DNA of 64,000 nt from Komarekiella delphini-convector SJRDD-AB1 (GCF_014831675.1 NZ_VJXY01000003.1:208301-272300), one strand, 5' to 3'; shown: positions 53,291-63,862, numbered from the stretch's first letter. Notes: a model not told the origin generated them from the sequence alone. Translations and numbers: made by a program.

Positions 53291-55144
53291 TTAGGTGTTG
53301 ATTGTCACCGTCCAAATTCTTCCATAGTTTTTAGGAATATTTAACCAATATTCCGAATAACTGGGAACGCCGATTAAGTTATTCTCACCGTGAAGTTCTT
53401 CTTGATAATCGCCAGCAATGGGAAACCAAAAGGGTACACTCTGATCGGTTTCGCCAAAATTAAGCGCGACTAGGCTAAATTGGTTAGCGTGTTGACGAGA
53501 GAATAGCAAGACATTTTTTGAGTGATAACGCTCATAATTGTTGTAAAAGAAATGATTGCCTTCTGTAAACAGCGATCGCTGTTTACGCAGTTTAATCAGC
53601 TTCCGTACTAAGGCAATGACGCTGTTACCAATAGCATCGTAAAAATAATCCCATCGCACAGGTCGAAGCAACATCACGCGCCCAAAACCTTGTTCTGGGA
53701 GGTAATAGTTTTCACCAAATTCTTGACCTTGCCATAGCATGGGAATACCTTTTGCAGTAAAAATACTAATGAGGTAAGGCTGAACTTTATACCACAGTCC
53801 TCGATTACCTTCTTGTAATAAATCATTATCGCGTGCGATCGCCCCAAAGTTACAAACAAAACGCGAGTGGTCATGATTTTCTATATATTGCAGTGCAGTC
53901 TTGGCAATTTTGTCACCGTTGTTTGTAATCTCTGTGGGATAACCATCTAAACCCAACTTAAAACCAAGGTTAGCTAAATCCCCCCGATTTCCATACGCTA
54001 CACTTTTGGCTGCACCTAAAGTTTCATTTTGCCAAGTAGAGTTGGTATAAGTTTGTTCCAAAATCTCCTTTGGCCCTTCTAATTGTTCAGCACACTGAAT
54101 CAAATTGATCGTGTCATTATTAAAAAATCTCTGCCAATACTCACCAGCTTCTCTCTTTTCTTTGACTGTTTTGTAAGTGTTAAAAACTAAGTTAGCGTAA
54201 CCAACTCCCGTAGAACCATCCCAATAATTGGGTACACAGTCATAACGAAATCCATCAACGTGATAAACATCTAACCAGTGATAGTTAACTGTATAGAAAA
54301 AATCTTGGGTAAACTTGCGATTATAGTCTGTACTTTCACCAAAATAATCTTTAGCAAAAGTTCCCATAAAAGGGTTATCCCGATACCCTAATTTTTTATA
54401 AACATAAGAGTAAGGAAAATCATCACCTGTGTGACCATAAACAGCATCTACAATTACAGCAATGTTATGTTGATGTGCAGCATCAATCAACTTTTGTAAA
54501 TCTCTTCTTTTACCAAATCGTTCATCTACTCCAAAGTAGCCTAGCGGTAAAAAGCCCCAATCTACTGTTAAAGCCACATTGGAAAGCGGCATGATTTCTA
54601 GACAGTTAACTCCCAAATCTGCTAGATAACTGAACTTTTCAATTGTTCCATCAATATTGCCGCCGAATTCATCAATCATTAATTCGTACAGAACAATATC
54701 TTTTAAATTTGGAGTTTTCCAGGCATTTTCTTGCTGGCTCCACTCGTATGGTTGATAACCTAATGTAAAAGCGGATAATTTACCTACACCAAACTCTCTA
54801 GCAAAAGGGTCAATAATCCAATCAATTTCTCCCTTATTGGGATTTTGTAAAAAATAGCGATAAACATATCTACCTGGTTCTCCCCATGCAGATTTAGAGA
54901 TTGGCTTTGCTTGATTATTGATATTTATCCGAGTTGACCAATAATCACCATACTCTGGATCGATAGAGTGTTCTAATTCAAATTGTAGAGGTTGAATATC
55001 TTGCAAAAATTGGTCTTTTTCATGGATTACTTTAACCCATAACCGATTACCATCATTTTTTGAAACCCAAGGAAGAAATATGCCAAAATCAACAATACCA
55101 TTGGCTTCTCTAGCCCCTAGTTTATCCAAAGGTAGCAGTTTCAT
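53291..55144 (-). CDS. GH13 alpha-amylase/branching-enzyme-like protein
   Basis: The 617-residue protein has an N-terminal beta-sandwich (about 1-130) and a GH13 barrel: VIVDAVYGHTGDD (region I), VDGFRYDCVPNYWDG (region II with the nucleophile Asp near 300), NLIQCAEQLEGPKEI (region III Glu) and YIENHDHSRFV (region IV, about 420). DWGFLPLGYFGVDERFG near 205 and the N-terminal sandwich resemble trehalohydrolase or branching-type enzymes. It should act on alpha-1,4-glucans. A glycosyltransferase follows upstream on the same strand. Confidence 0.88.
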   Translation of the reverse strand: MKLLPLDKLGAREANGIVDFGIFLPWVSKNDGNRLWVKVIHEKDQFLQDIQPLQFELEHSIDPEYGDYWSTRININNQAKPISKSAWGEPGRYVYRYFLQNPNKGEIDWIIDPFAREFGVGKLSAFTLGYQPYEWSQQENAWKTPNLKDIVLYELMIDEFGGNIDGTIEKFSYLADLGVNCLEIMPLSNVALTVDWGFLPLGYFGVDERFGKRRDLQKLIDAAHQHNIAVIVDAVYGHTGDDFPYSYVYKKLGYRDNPFMGTFAKDYFGESTDYNRKFTQDFFYTVNYHWLDVYHVDGFRYDCVPNYWDGSTGVGYANLVFNTYKTVKEKREAGEYWQRFFNNDTINLIQCAEQLEGPKEILEQTYTNSTWQNETLGAAKSVAYGNRGDLANLGFKLGLDGYPTEITNNGDKIAKTALQYIENHDHSRFVCNFGAIARDNDLLQEGNRGLWYKVQPYLISIFTAKGIPMLWQGQEFGENYYLPEQGFGRVMLLRPVRWDYFYDAIGNSVIALVRKLIKLRKQRSLFTEGNHFFYNNYERYHSKNVLLFSRQHANQFSLVALNFGETDQSVPFWFPIAGDYQEELHGENNLIGVPSYSEYWLNIPKNYGRIWTVTINT

Positions 55145-55715
55145 ACGGACATCCTTGATTAATTGAATTTTTTACTAGTTTTACTGATGATGTAATTGAA
55201 ATAACATCTATAACCAGGCTAAGAGGATGTTTGAAAAGTCCTTAGTGATGTATCAAATATTTTGAGATCCCCCTAAATCCACGCCACTTGCTACAAGTCG
55301 GGAAACCCGACGACAGTCGCCTCAAGTCGGGAAACCCGCCCACGGCGCTGTCTCCCCAACACAGTGGCTCCCCTTAAAAAGGGGGACTTTGAATCAAATT
55401 CCCCCCTTGAAAAGAGGGGTTAGGGGGGATCAACAAGTGCAAAGATACAGCCAACCACTTTTCAAACAACCTCTAAATTTACTCTGCTGAAAAAATTAAA
55501 TCAGTTATCAGTTGTTCACTGTTTACTGAAGTAGTGCCTGCTGTAGATTTATCGCAGGTTGATTAAGGATTTATGCAAATTCCAATAAAGTTGATATTTC
55601 TTCACTTCATTTCCTAGACTTATTGTAAAAATGTGAATAAGCGAAAAATGAACACAGATAATTCATCGGTGTTCATCTGTGTTCATCTGTGGTTTAATTT
55701 ATAAAAAATTGACTT
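55145..55715. other. Gap with a nested MITE
   Basis: This 571-bp gap between the amylase and glycosyltransferase genes holds the long MITE copy at 55222-55474. The remainder includes a GTTCATCTGTG repeat near 55666-55693. I found no gene. Confidence 0.55.
55222..55474. mobile_element. MITE family A, copy 3 with nested 90-bp insert
   Basis: The termini AGAGGATGTTTGAAAAGT and ACTTTTCAAACAACCTCT match copies 1 and 2. The length is 253 bp instead of 164, because about 90 bp (55281-55370) are inserted in the central CCCTAAATCC/CCCCTTAAAAA palindrome. The insert has two copies of CAAGTCGGGAAACCCG and GGCGCTGTCTCC. Confidence 0.85.
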
Positions 55716-56903
55716 TTACCAAAGAATTTGCGATCGCTCTTGCACAACTCGCTCAAAAACACTCTCTGTTTGCTTGGCTAATTTCGTCCAGCTAAAGCGT
55801 CGCTCTAAATCCTCATAAGCATTATCAATTAGCCATTGTCGATAACCTGGATTTTTCAACACCTCTAAAATTCCCCAAGCTAGGGAATCGGGATTGTTCA
55901 CCCAGGTCACAATACCCGTTTTAGTGTGTTGTACCACTTCAGGAAAACCACCAGTATCAGAAACTACCACTGGTACACGAGAAGCAAAGCTTTCCAAAGC
56001 TACAATCCCAAAGGGTTCATAAAGACTAGGAAATACAGCACAGTCAGCGATGGTTTGAAATTTATCTAAGTATTCATCCGAGAGAAAACCTGTAAAATAG
56101 CAATGATGCCAAATTCCCAAATCCCAGGCTTGGCGCTTGAGATGGTCAGTATTGCCACCACCAACAATCACAAATTTAACGTTACCTCCCATTTCTCGAA
56201 GTATCTTGGGAGCCGCATTTAGTAATATAGGTACACCCTTTTCGTAGGTCATGCGACCTAGGTAGTAAACAATTTTTTCATCATCTGTAGCAAATTGGCG
56301 ACGAAAATCCAGAGCATGAAAATCTTCGTGATGCTTTTTCTTTTCTGGGCGAATACCGTTAAAAATAACATCGATTTTATCCCAAGGGCTGTGTAGCGCT
56401 CGTTCTACTTCCTGTCGCATGTAATCGCTACAAACGATAATTCGCCAAGCGTTGTAAGCCAGCAAATTTTCTTTGCCGCTAATATAGCGTTGGGTGTCTG
56501 TATGAATACCGTTATAGCGACCGTATTCAGTAGCGTGAATTGTGGCAATTAAGGGGATTTTAAAATTATGCTTAAGAGCGATCGCCGCATCTCCCACCAA
56601 CCAATCATGAGCATGAATTAAATCAAAGGTTCCTTCCTCCAGAATCAACTTACCACCGTGATCCCCCATGCTCTGGTTCAGGTTTACTACCCAGTGGAAA
56701 AAGTCGTTACTATAAGGCACTGGTACTCGATGTACGTGTACTCCTTCAACTACCTCATACATCGATGCGTGCCCAAATTCCGCCGTAATTAGGTGGACTT
56801 CATGTCCTAGCTTTACCAATTCCGGGTATAACTCTGCCACATGACGCGCAATTCCCCCAACTATTCTTGGTGGAAACTCCCAACTTAGTACCAGTATCTT
56901 CAT
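55716..56903 (-). CDS. GT4-family glycosyltransferase (glycogen-synthase-like)
   Basis: The 395-residue protein starts MKILVLSWEFPPRIVGGIARHVAELYPEL, then has LIHAHDWLVGDAAIALKH, VYYLGRMTYEKGVPILLNAAPKI, and the nucleotide-sugar-binding FPSLYEPFGIVALESFASRVPVVVSDTGGFPEVV (about 293-327, with the E-x7-E motif). This is the GT-B fold of GT4/GT5 enzymes. Its acceptor is unknown. It lies near the amylase gene in the same direction, which suggests glucan metabolism, though 570 bp of repeat-rich DNA separate them. Confidence 0.88.
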   Translation of the reverse strand: MKILVLSWEFPPRIVGGIARHVAELYPELVKLGHEVHLITAEFGHASMYEVVEGVHVHRVPVPYSNDFFHWVVNLNQSMGDHGGKLILEEGTFDLIHAHDWLVGDAAIALKHNFKIPLIATIHATEYGRYNGIHTDTQRYISGKENLLAYNAWRIIVCSDYMRQEVERALHSPWDKIDVIFNGIRPEKKKHHEDFHALDFRRQFATDDEKIVYYLGRMTYEKGVPILLNAAPKILREMGGNVKFVIVGGGNTDHLKRQAWDLGIWHHCYFTGFLSDEYLDKFQTIADCAVFPSLYEPFGIVALESFASRVPVVVSDTGGFPEVVQHTKTGIVTWVNNPDSLAWGILEVLKNPGYRQWLIDNAYEDLERRFSWTKLAKQTESVFERVVQERSQILW

Positions 56904-57113
56904 TGACTAGACTCCCTGATGCTTTACAAATATCTAAAAAACTACATTTATCTAAAAATACAAGTCTGGCAATTACTGTGAGTATATTTACTAAAATGTT
57001 TAAATTTTTTAACAGTTGTTTGATAAAGCTGATCAAAGGTTATCAAGACTACCCAAATCAGCAAAGACCTCATGAAACATCTCAACTATAAATTCATCTT
57101 TTATTCACCTAAA

Positions 57114-57143
57114 TAAAAAATACAGCCTCAAAAAGACGGCTGT
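57114..57143 (-). terminator. Rho-independent terminator of lepA
   Basis: Read on the minus strand, ACAGCC and GGCTGT form a stem (57138-57143 and 57122-57127) followed by ATTTTTTA. It lies 89 bp after the lepA stop and before the glycosyltransferase start, so it ends the lepA transcript. Confidence 0.8.
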
Positions 57144-57231
57144 TAACTTAGAAATGTTATGAAGGGGAATCGGAAAGTTTACCCTTCTAAGATTCCCCAT
57201 AACTTGATAGTAGGCAATACCTGCCTTGAAA

Positions 57232-59043
57232 CTAGTTTTGATCCAAGCGTAGTACTGCCATAAAAGCCTCCTGGGGTACATCCACCGTTCCCACAGATTT
57301 CATCCGCTTTTTACCTTTTGCTTGCTTCTGCAATAGTTTCTTCTTGCGGCTAATATCACCACCGTAACACTTGGCAAGCACGTCTTTTCGCAAGGCGGGG
57401 ATGTGTTCGCTGGCAATAACTTTACTTCCAATTGATGCCTGAATTGGTACTTTAAATTGGTGGCGGGGAATCAATTCTTTGAGTTTTTCGGCCATTGAAC
57501 GCCCGACGTTGTAAGCTTTATCCCGGTGAACAATCATCGCCAAGGAATCTACAGGATCACCGTTGATCATGATATCCAACTTCACCAGAGGATTTTCCCG
57601 GTAGCCGATGAGGTGATATTCCATGCTAGCGTAACCGCGCGATCGCGATTTCATCTGGTCAAAAAAGTCTGTCACCACTTCCGCCAAAGGAAGCTCGTAA
57701 GTGAGTGTAGTTCGTCCTTTAGTGAGATATTTCATATCTTTGAAAATCCCACGTCGGTTTTGCGACAACTCCATCAAAGTGCCAACGTAAGTTTCCGGCG
57801 TAATCATTTCTACTTGGACGTAGGGTTCTTCGATTTTTTCGCGATCGTTAGGAGAGGGTAAGTGGCTAGGATTATCAATGTACAGTTCCTCACCCTTCAA
57901 GGTTGTCACTTTATAAACCACCGAGGGGGCTGTAATGATCAAATCTAAGTCATACTCGCGCTCCAAGCGTTCTTGGACAATTTCCATGTGCAGCAAGCCC
58001 AAAAACCCACAACGGAAGCCAAATCCCATCGCGCTCGAAGTTTCTGGTTCATAATGTAGCGCCGCATCGTTGAGACTGAGCTTTTCTAAAGCTTCTCGCA
58101 AATCTTCAAATTGATCAGCATCAATGGGGAACATTCCACAGAAAACCATCGGGTTCGCTTCTGTGTAACCAGGTAAAGGTTCCGCTGCTTTGGCTTTAGC
58201 TAGGGTAATAGTGTCTCCCACCCGTGCATCAGCTACAGCTTTAATCGCCGCTCCCAAATAGCCTACTTCCCCGGCGTGCAGTTCTTCAACTTGCTTTTGG
58301 GTAGGAGAGAGAACACCTAACTCGTCAATTTCGTATTCTTTACCAGATACCATCAAATGGACGCGATCGCCTTTTTTCAGAGTGCCATCCATCACCCGGA
58401 AATACACAATTACTCCCCGGTAGCTGTCGTAATAGCTATCAAAAATTAACGCCCGTAAACGTTCATTTACCGTGTTGGCTGGTGATGGAACCCGCTCAAC
58501 AATTGCTTCTAAAATCTCATCAATACCAATTCCTTCTTTAGCAGAGGCGAGAATTGCACCGCTGCAATCTAGGCCGATAATTTCTTCAATTTCGCTAATT
58601 ACCCGCTCTGGTTCTGCCCCAGGTAAGTCGATTTTATTTAAAACCGGGATAATTTCCAGATTATGCTCAAGCGCTAAATACACATTTGCCAAAGTTTGCG
58701 CTTCTACCCCTTGGGAAGCATCTACTACCAACAGCGCCCCTTCGCAAGCGGCGAGAGAGCGGGACACCTCATAAGAAAAGTCTACGTGTCCCGGAGTATC
58801 AATCAAGTTCAGCACATACTGTTGACCATCTTTTGCTGTGTAGTTCATCCGGGCAGCTTGCAGCTTAATTGTAATGCCGCGCTCCCGTTCCAAATCCATA
58901 TTGTCGAGAAACTGTTCCTTCATCTGCCGCTCGTCAACAGTGCCAGTAGCTTGTAGCAAGCGATCGGCGAGGGTTGATTTCCCGTGGTCGATGTGAGCAA
59001 TAATACAAAAATTGCGAATGCGAACTGCGGGAACGTCAGTCAT
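57232..59043 (-). CDS. lepA: Elongation factor 4 (LepA) GTPase
   Basis: LepA is a ribosome-associated translational GTPase that helps stalled or mistranslocated ribosomes under stress. The 603-residue protein has the G1 motif [33 protein letters not shown] (G3), [10 protein letters not shown] (G4), and the family's C-terminal [52 protein letters not shown] region. Length and motifs are normal. It is probably monocistronic. A terminator follows on the minus strand. Confidence 0.97.
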   Translation of the reverse strand: MTDVPAVRIRNFCIIAHIDHGKSTLADRLLQATGTVDERQMKEQFLDNMDLERERGITIKLQAARMNYTAKDGQQYVLNLIDTPGHVDFSYEVSRSLAACEGALLVVDASQGVEAQTLANVYLALEHNLEIIPVLNKIDLPGAEPERVISEIEEIIGLDCSGAILASAKEGIGIDEILEAIVERVPSPANTVNERLRALIFDSYYDSYRGVIVYFRVMDGTLKKGDRVHLMVSGKEYEIDELGVLSPTQKQVEELHAGEVGYLGAAIKAVADARVGDTITLAKAKAAEPLPGYTEANPMVFCGMFPIDADQFEDLREALEKLSLNDAALHYEPETSSAMGFGFRCGFLGLLHMEIVQERLEREYDLDLIITAPSVVYKVTTLKGEELYIDNPSHLPSPNDREKIEEPYVQVEMITPETYVGTLMELSQNRRGIFKDMKYLTKGRTTLTYELPLAEVVTDFFDQMKSRSRGYASMEYHLIGYRENPLVKLDIMINGDPVDSLAMIVHRDKAYNVGRSMAEKLKELIPRHQFKVPIQASIGSKVIASEHIPALRKDVLAKCYGGDISRKKKLLQKQAKGKKRMKSVGTVDVPQEAFMAVLRLDQN

Positions 59044-59617
59044 ATACTATCTTTGCTTTAGCAGCAACCAAGGTTAAAAAAGCAATTTACTTCATGTATT
59101 TTAATGCTTTCTTAGCCAAGACGCTGCTAGCTTTTAGTGCTAAGTCAACAGTCAAGGGTCATTTGTCATTAATTATTCTCTCCCTTGCTCCCCCTGCTCC
59201 CTCTGCCTCCCCTGCTCCCCCATTCTCCCATCTCTCCCTTCACCCCATCTTTATCTTTAGATATAAATAGGGGGACTTTTAAGAATATTATGAAAGTCTA
59301 TTTATGGCTGCTAGTATTCATCAGCCAGGAGCGTACAATAAATATAAATAAGTACATGTAGGGATCATGTAGGGATCATAGGCAATTGCAACCCGTAATT
59401 GCCCGGAACTACTGATTTTCCGACAAAACTTCTAGAGAGCTATTGTCTAGCGAGTTATATGAAAATTGCCACTCAAAACTTAAAGCTGTTACTTTAGTAC
59501 TATTTTTGGGAACTATGTAACCGTACCCTTTAAAGTTTTTCAGTGAACCAACCAAAATTGTGAATATAACTGCTTTACAAAGCTTTGGACAAAACAGATT
59601 CAGAGTATATAAAGCCC
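59044..59617. other. Gap with dispersed repeats between lepA and a small RHH-like gene
   Basis: The gap contains GTCATTAATTATTCTCTCCC and a C-rich CTCCCCCTGCTCCCTCTGCC tract (59160-59225), the reverse of repeats near 8700 and 18070. ATCATGTAGGG is duplicated near 59365-59375. No gene is evident. Confidence 0.5.
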
Positions 59618-59851
59618 ATGAATATGCAAGAAAAAGCTACCGAAGCGGGAAGACAAGTCGATAAGGTAGAAATTGCTGTCCGCCTGGACTCCGAGTTACT
59701 AGAGCAAATTCAGCATCTCACCAACGACCCTAGTAAAGTAATTGAGGTGGCGATCCGTCAGTGGTTGCGAGGTGAAATACCCAGAGATGATGAACTGACG
59801 CGCACCCCAGTACGTACACCTATTCCGCCTCGAGGTGAATGGAACGATTGA
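59618..59851 (+). CDS. Small ribbon-helix-helix-like protein
   Basis: The 77-residue protein (MNMQEKATEAG) contains KVEIAVRLDSELLEQIQHLTNDPSKVIEVAIRQWLRGE, which has the sequence pattern of CopG/RHH DNA-binding proteins, and a proline-rich tail (TPVRTPIPPRGEWND). A similar small protein type occurs upstream of many cyanobacterial genes. The ATG at 59618 is preferred to a TTG 11 codons upstream. Its partner and target are unknown. Confidence 0.65.
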   Translation: MNMQEKATEAGRQVDKVEIAVRLDSELLEQIQHLTNDPSKVIEVAIRQWLRGEIPRDDELTRTPVRTPIPPRGEWND

Positions 59852-59999
59852 CATATAAAATCATCTGTCAGTAAAAGATAAAGAAAAAGTAAAATTTGTC
59901 AATTTAGATTCCAAAACGCCAAGAAATACCCAATCAAAAATGCAAAAGCTGTAAAAATTTATGCCAAAATTTAAACAGCTTTAGTAATACTACGGTAGG

Positions 60000-61784
60000 A
60001 TGCCGTTTGACTATCCAACTCGATTAATGACTATTACTGCCAAATCCCAATTGCCTAATTTGTTTTCCCCCAATCTGGAATCTATTACCAGTAAGATTGA
60101 TGGCTCATTACCAACTTTGGGAGCCGAGTTGGTGTATGTGCAAGATGGGGCAGGGCGCTATCTGACCTTTTATTGGCAGCAAAGCGAACTCCTGGGATTA
60201 AATTCTGACAAAATAGTTGACGAGCTAAACGAGGGTGAAACTTTTGCTCCTGTGGATAAGGTTACTTATTTTGAAAGGTTGCACCGAATTTTGACAAATT
60301 TAGTGCCAGAAAGGTTTCAGTGTTGGTTTAGCTACCGCCAAGAGCTGTTTGAGTTGGAGTTGGCAATTAGTCCTATTATGCCGAGATTGGGAAGCGCTGC
60401 CACTACAGTTTTAGTGATGGGACGGTTACTACAAACTAAAGTCAACAAAAAAGAGCTAAAAGTGGTATCTAAAACGCCCACACAGCTAAAGTTGACTTTA
60501 CGTTCACAGCAACACCGGAAACAGGTAAATCAAATTACCAGAAATATCCGGGGGACATTGGATTTAGACATTATTTGGCAGCAAACAGTTGACAGTTTGG
60601 GGAAAGCGCTGCGGCTAGAGCGTTGCATTATCTGTCCCTACCAGTCTTCTAGCTCAAAAGTACAGGTGGTTGCAGAGTATCACCAGTCAGATCTCAAATC
60701 AATACTTGGCTCAGAAATAGATTTAGCTTGTGAGCCTGCCTTTGCTCAGGCATTGACAACCTTAGAACCAGTTGTGATGGAGGTGTCTGGATATACAGAG
60801 TTTCAGCAGCAGAAAATTTTGGTAGTTGCGACTTGTTATCAAGATCAAGCGAATGGATTTGTGGCCTTGAATCTACCAAATGAATGCTACCCGTTGACAG
60901 AATCGGAACTTGAACTAGCAAAAGAAGCAGCGGATCAGTTGGGAACAGCGATCGCTCATGCTACTTTATACAAAGAATTAGAAGCAGCACGTCAAAAAGC
61001 CGAAGAAGCCTCCCGCCTCAAAAGTGAGTTTCTGGCTAATGTATCGCATGAAATTCGCACTCCTCTCAACGGCATGATTGGATTTTTAAAGCTGATTTTA
61101 GAGGGGATGGCAGACGACCCAGAAGAACAAAATCAGTTTTTAGCAGAAGCTCATAACTTATCCATACACCTGCTAAATATCATTAATGACATCTTGGATA
61201 TTGCCAAAATTGAAGCAGGCAAAATGGAGCTACCTTATGCTCCAGTCAAACTGGATGAGCTATTCAATGATGTTAAAAATATCATGCGTCCTCAAGCGGA
61301 AATGAAAAACCTCAGCTTTCGGATGCAAATGCCTGCGACCTCTGATGAAATCATCGTCCAAAGCAACTATCAACGGTTGCTACAAGTCATGCTCAATTTG
61401 GTAAACAATGCTATTAAATTCACTCATGAAGGTGGTGTCACCGTCAGCGCTGATTTAGTACTTAAGAAGGCAAAATTTCAAGATCAGCAATTCCCCGGTA
61501 TGGTAAGAGTGCGAGTGGCAGACACGGGCATTGGTGTTTCCCTAGATCAGCAAGATAAACTGTTTCAGTTGTTCTCTCAAGTAGATGGCTCCCGCACTCG
61601 TCAATATGGTGGTACTGGTTTAGGACTAGCAATATCTCAAAAGCTAGTAGAGGCTATGGGCGGTGAAGTACATTTTTACAGCTTGGGCGAAGGACTTGGC
61701 TCCACAGTTACGTTTACAGTGCCACTGTATCAACAACCAGTAATTGTTTCATCTAGTGACAGCAACTCAGATTGTGTGTCTTAG
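60000..61784 (+). CDS. GAF-domain histidine kinase
   Basis: The 594-residue protein is a sensor kinase. An N-terminal PAS-like part (about 30-150), a GAF-like domain (about 190-320: VDSLGKALRLERCIICPY) and a coiled linker come before the HisKA H-box FLANVSHEIRTPLNGMIGF (phospho-His near 351). The ATPase part has LNLVNNAIKFT (N-box), VADTGIGVS (G1) and GGTGLGLAIS (G2). There is no membrane helix, so it should be cytoplasmic. No response regulator is adjacent. The GAF domain lacks the usual bilin-binding Cys-His dipeptide, so it is not evidently a phytochrome. Confidence 0.9.
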   Translation: MPFDYPTRLMTITAKSQLPNLFSPNLESITSKIDGSLPTLGAELVYVQDGAGRYLTFYWQQSELLGLNSDKIVDELNEGETFAPVDKVTYFERLHRILTNLVPERFQCWFSYRQELFELELAISPIMPRLGSAATTVLVMGRLLQTKVNKKELKVVSKTPTQLKLTLRSQQHRKQVNQITRNIRGTLDLDIIWQQTVDSLGKALRLERCIICPYQSSSSKVQVVAEYHQSDLKSILGSEIDLACEPAFAQALTTLEPVVMEVSGYTEFQQQKILVVATCYQDQANGFVALNLPNECYPLTESELELAKEAADQLGTAIAHATLYKELEAARQKAEEASRLKSEFLANVSHEIRTPLNGMIGFLKLILEGMADDPEEQNQFLAEAHNLSIHLLNIINDILDIAKIEAGKMELPYAPVKLDELFNDVKNIMRPQAEMKNLSFRMQMPATSDEIIVQSNYQRLLQVMLNLVNNAIKFTHEGGVTVSADLVLKKAKFQDQQFPGMVRVRVADTGIGVSLDQQDKLFQLFSQVDGSRTRQYGGTGLGLAISQKLVEAMGGEVHFYSLGEGLGSTVTFTVPLYQQPVIVSSSDSNSDCVS

Positions 61785-62076
61785 AATTTTGAGCAAAAAA
61801 ATAAAGGCATTATAGACAGACTATCTATCAATACCAACTTAATTTTCAAACCCAATTCTTGTAACTCTTGAATTATATGAACTACCTCTAGCTAGCTTCA
61901 CATAAGCTAGAGGTTTCTACATCCTCTAACCTGTTAACAGCGAAGTTGCTTGAAGATTTTTGACGCTTCTTTTGTCCTAGTTGCCGCATACTTCCAGCTT
62001 GCTTACACTTACTGGTGGATACGGTATAGCTATTGACATCAGCGTTTTCGAGAAACGAGGTGCTCCATACCCGATG
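61785..62076. other. Gap between convergent histidine kinase and Uma2-like gene
   Basis: This 292-bp gap contains GAGGTAGTTC/TAGCTAGCTTC-like small inverted repeats near 61880-61920. No terminator with a clear U-run was found on either strand. Confidence 0.4.
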
Positions 62077-62892
62077 TCATTGTAATTTAGTAGGTGTTTC
62101 ATCTGTGGGCAAATTATTGGGGTCGATACCTTGAGATTGTAAATAGGCAATTAGCCGTTCTTTTTGCTGGCGTTCTTGTTCAGCGCGTTGGCGTTCTTGT
62201 TCAGCGCGTTGGCGTTCTTGTTCGGCGCGTTGGCGTTCTTGTTCAATCTGTTCCACTGCCCACAGCAACAAATTACCTGCTTCATCCCACCACCGCAACC
62301 AGTAGCCTGTTCGAGTTTCTTTTGTTCCTTGCCAAGTTCCCAAAAATAAACCCATCGAAGCAATCCAATGACGACCATTTTCATCAGGTTGCTTGAGTTC
62401 GTAGCGTCTATTTTCGAGTTGATAAAACTCTAGCAAACCACCATTTGGCTCAAAAATTATGTAGATGGGAACCTGCAAAATATGCTCGTAAAAAAACCAT
62501 TTTCCCGGTGGATAAGTTCGCTTTACCGAATATTCTCCACCTTCGGTGTCGGATAGAAATTCCATCACAACGGCAGGAATATCTCCTTCTAAGTTGGGTG
62601 TGTAGCTTTTGCGTTCAGCTAAAATCTGATTTACACAAGGAACATAAACCCAATCGGGAGCTTTAGCAATAAACTGTCCGTTGAGTGTTGCACAAAGACC
62701 AAAATTTGAGGCTATTAACATCTGGGGTTGGATGAAACCACTTATTTCTAGGCTTTCGCGCAAAGCACCAGCCAAGATTGGCTGACCTGTATTTTCCACT
62801 GGGTCATCCTCTAACTGAAAATCATCGGGCAATGGTTCCCAAGAGATTACCAGTTCGGTTGAGGATTTGGCCTCACTAACCTGGGTTGCCAT
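62077..62892 (-). CDS. Uma2-family (DUF820) nuclease-like protein with coiled-coil tail
   Basis: The 271-residue protein has the Uma2 PD-(D/E)xK-like core: FIAKAPDWVYVPCVN, GDIPAVVMEFLSDTEGGEY, and VPIYIIFEPNGGLLEFYQL. Uma2 proteins are greatly expanded in cyanobacteria, with unknown role. The C-terminal part (about 208-250) is a Glu/Arg/Gln-rich coiled coil formed by four copies of the heptad EQERQRA, encoded by a 21-bp tandem repeat at 62167-62250. There is no signal peptide. Confidence 0.85.
   Translation of the reverse strand: MATQVSEAKSSTELVISWEPLPDDFQLEDDPVENTGQPILAGALRESLEISGFIQPQMLIASNFGLCATLNGQFIAKAPDWVYVPCVNQILAERKSYTPNLEGDIPAVVMEFLSDTEGGEYSVKRTYPPGKWFFYEHILQVPIYIIFEPNGGLLEFYQLENRRYELKQPDENGRHWIASMGLFLGTWQGTKETRTGYWLRWWDEAGNLLLWAVEQIEQERQRAEQERQRAEQERQRAEQERQQKERLIAYLQSQGIDPNNLPTDETPTKLQ
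62167..62250 (-). repeat. In-frame 21-bp tandem repeat of the coiled coil
   Basis: Four copies of TTGGCGTTCTTGTTCAGCGCG-like units code for the heptad EQERQRA. It is the third 21-bp array in the window and the only one inside a certain gene. Confidence 0.9.
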
Positions 62893-63142
62893 AAATACTG
62901 CCTTTTATTAATTTGCTTTTATTTTATCGCTCTCGATACGGCGTTTAGCTCACGCAAAGACGCAAAGTAGCACCTTATATTAACAACCAGTAATGGTTTC
63001 ATCTGGTGAGGATAACTTGAATTGTACGTGATTATATTATTTAGTCCAATAATATAAAAGCCATTAATTACATCTATCAGACAGTAAACTTTGCACTCCA
63101 GACTTTAAACTAAACTGATAAAAGTGAAGTCAAAGTGGTTAT

Positions 63143-63862
63143 ATGACAGATCCAATAACAGCAAGCGCTTTGTTCAAAACCGCTTACGAAAGTCGTTACA
63201 CTTGGGACGAAAACTTTCCTGGTTATTGTGCAGATGTGCAACTAGTGCAGGGTTCAGAAGTTTATACAGGTAAAATTCGTATTAACCGCGACCTGAGTGT
63301 AGAAGTTATCGGTATTGCAGATGAACAAGTGCAAGAAGGTATCTATACCCAATTACGGGATATAGTCACTCATCGCAAACGCTCCAGTTTTGAGCAGTCT
63401 CATAGCCAGCATAAGTTTACCTTGGGTGAGACAGATGAAACTGGTGCGGTGCAAGTTCTAGTCAAGGGTGACTCGATGGGTTCTAATTATAAAATTCGCG
63501 GCAAAGAAATTTGCCAAGTCAGTCGGGTTATGGGTCGCATGGCTTTTGTAATTAATACCTACGAAAGCTTCAATACCGATTGTGGCTACATTGCAAGTCG
63601 TTACGATGCGATTTTCCGTAACTCGAAAACTAATGAAGTCAGCAGTGTCCTGAAATTTGAAGACAGCTATGAAAAATTTGGCGATTATTATTTAATGACC
63701 AAACAGGTCGTGCAAGAGTGTGAAGATGGCGTTAGCGTTGACGGAGCCTCTGGTAGAGAAGCAGCAACATCAGGAGCGTCAGGGTCAGTTGCTCGCATGA
63801 CAACAGAGTTCAGCTACTCCAATATCAAGCTTAGGACTTACGCACTGAAAGCTGAAACCTAG
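63143..63862 (+). CDS. DUF3386 family protein
   Basis: The 239-residue protein MTDPITASALFKTAYESRYTWDENFPGY contains ADVQLVQGSEVYTGKIRINRDLSVEV and FNTDCGYIASRYDAIFRNSKTNEV, which I recognise as a DUF3386-type cyanobacterial protein with unknown role. Between QECEDGVSVDG and RMTTEFSYSN lies a Gly/Ala/Ser-rich stretch (about residues 198-215). It is encoded by GTTGACGGAGCCTCTGGTAG-type repeat DNA and is probably a repeat insertion. There is no signal peptide. Confidence 0.8.
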   Translation: MTDPITASALFKTAYESRYTWDENFPGYCADVQLVQGSEVYTGKIRINRDLSVEVIGIADEQVQEGIYTQLRDIVTHRKRSSFEQSHSQHKFTLGETDETGAVQVLVKGDSMGSNYKIRGKEICQVSRVMGRMAFVINTYESFNTDCGYIASRYDAIFRNSKTNEVSSVLKFEDSYEKFGDYYLMTKQVVQECEDGVSVDGASGREAATSGASGSVARMTTEFSYSNIKLRTYALKAET

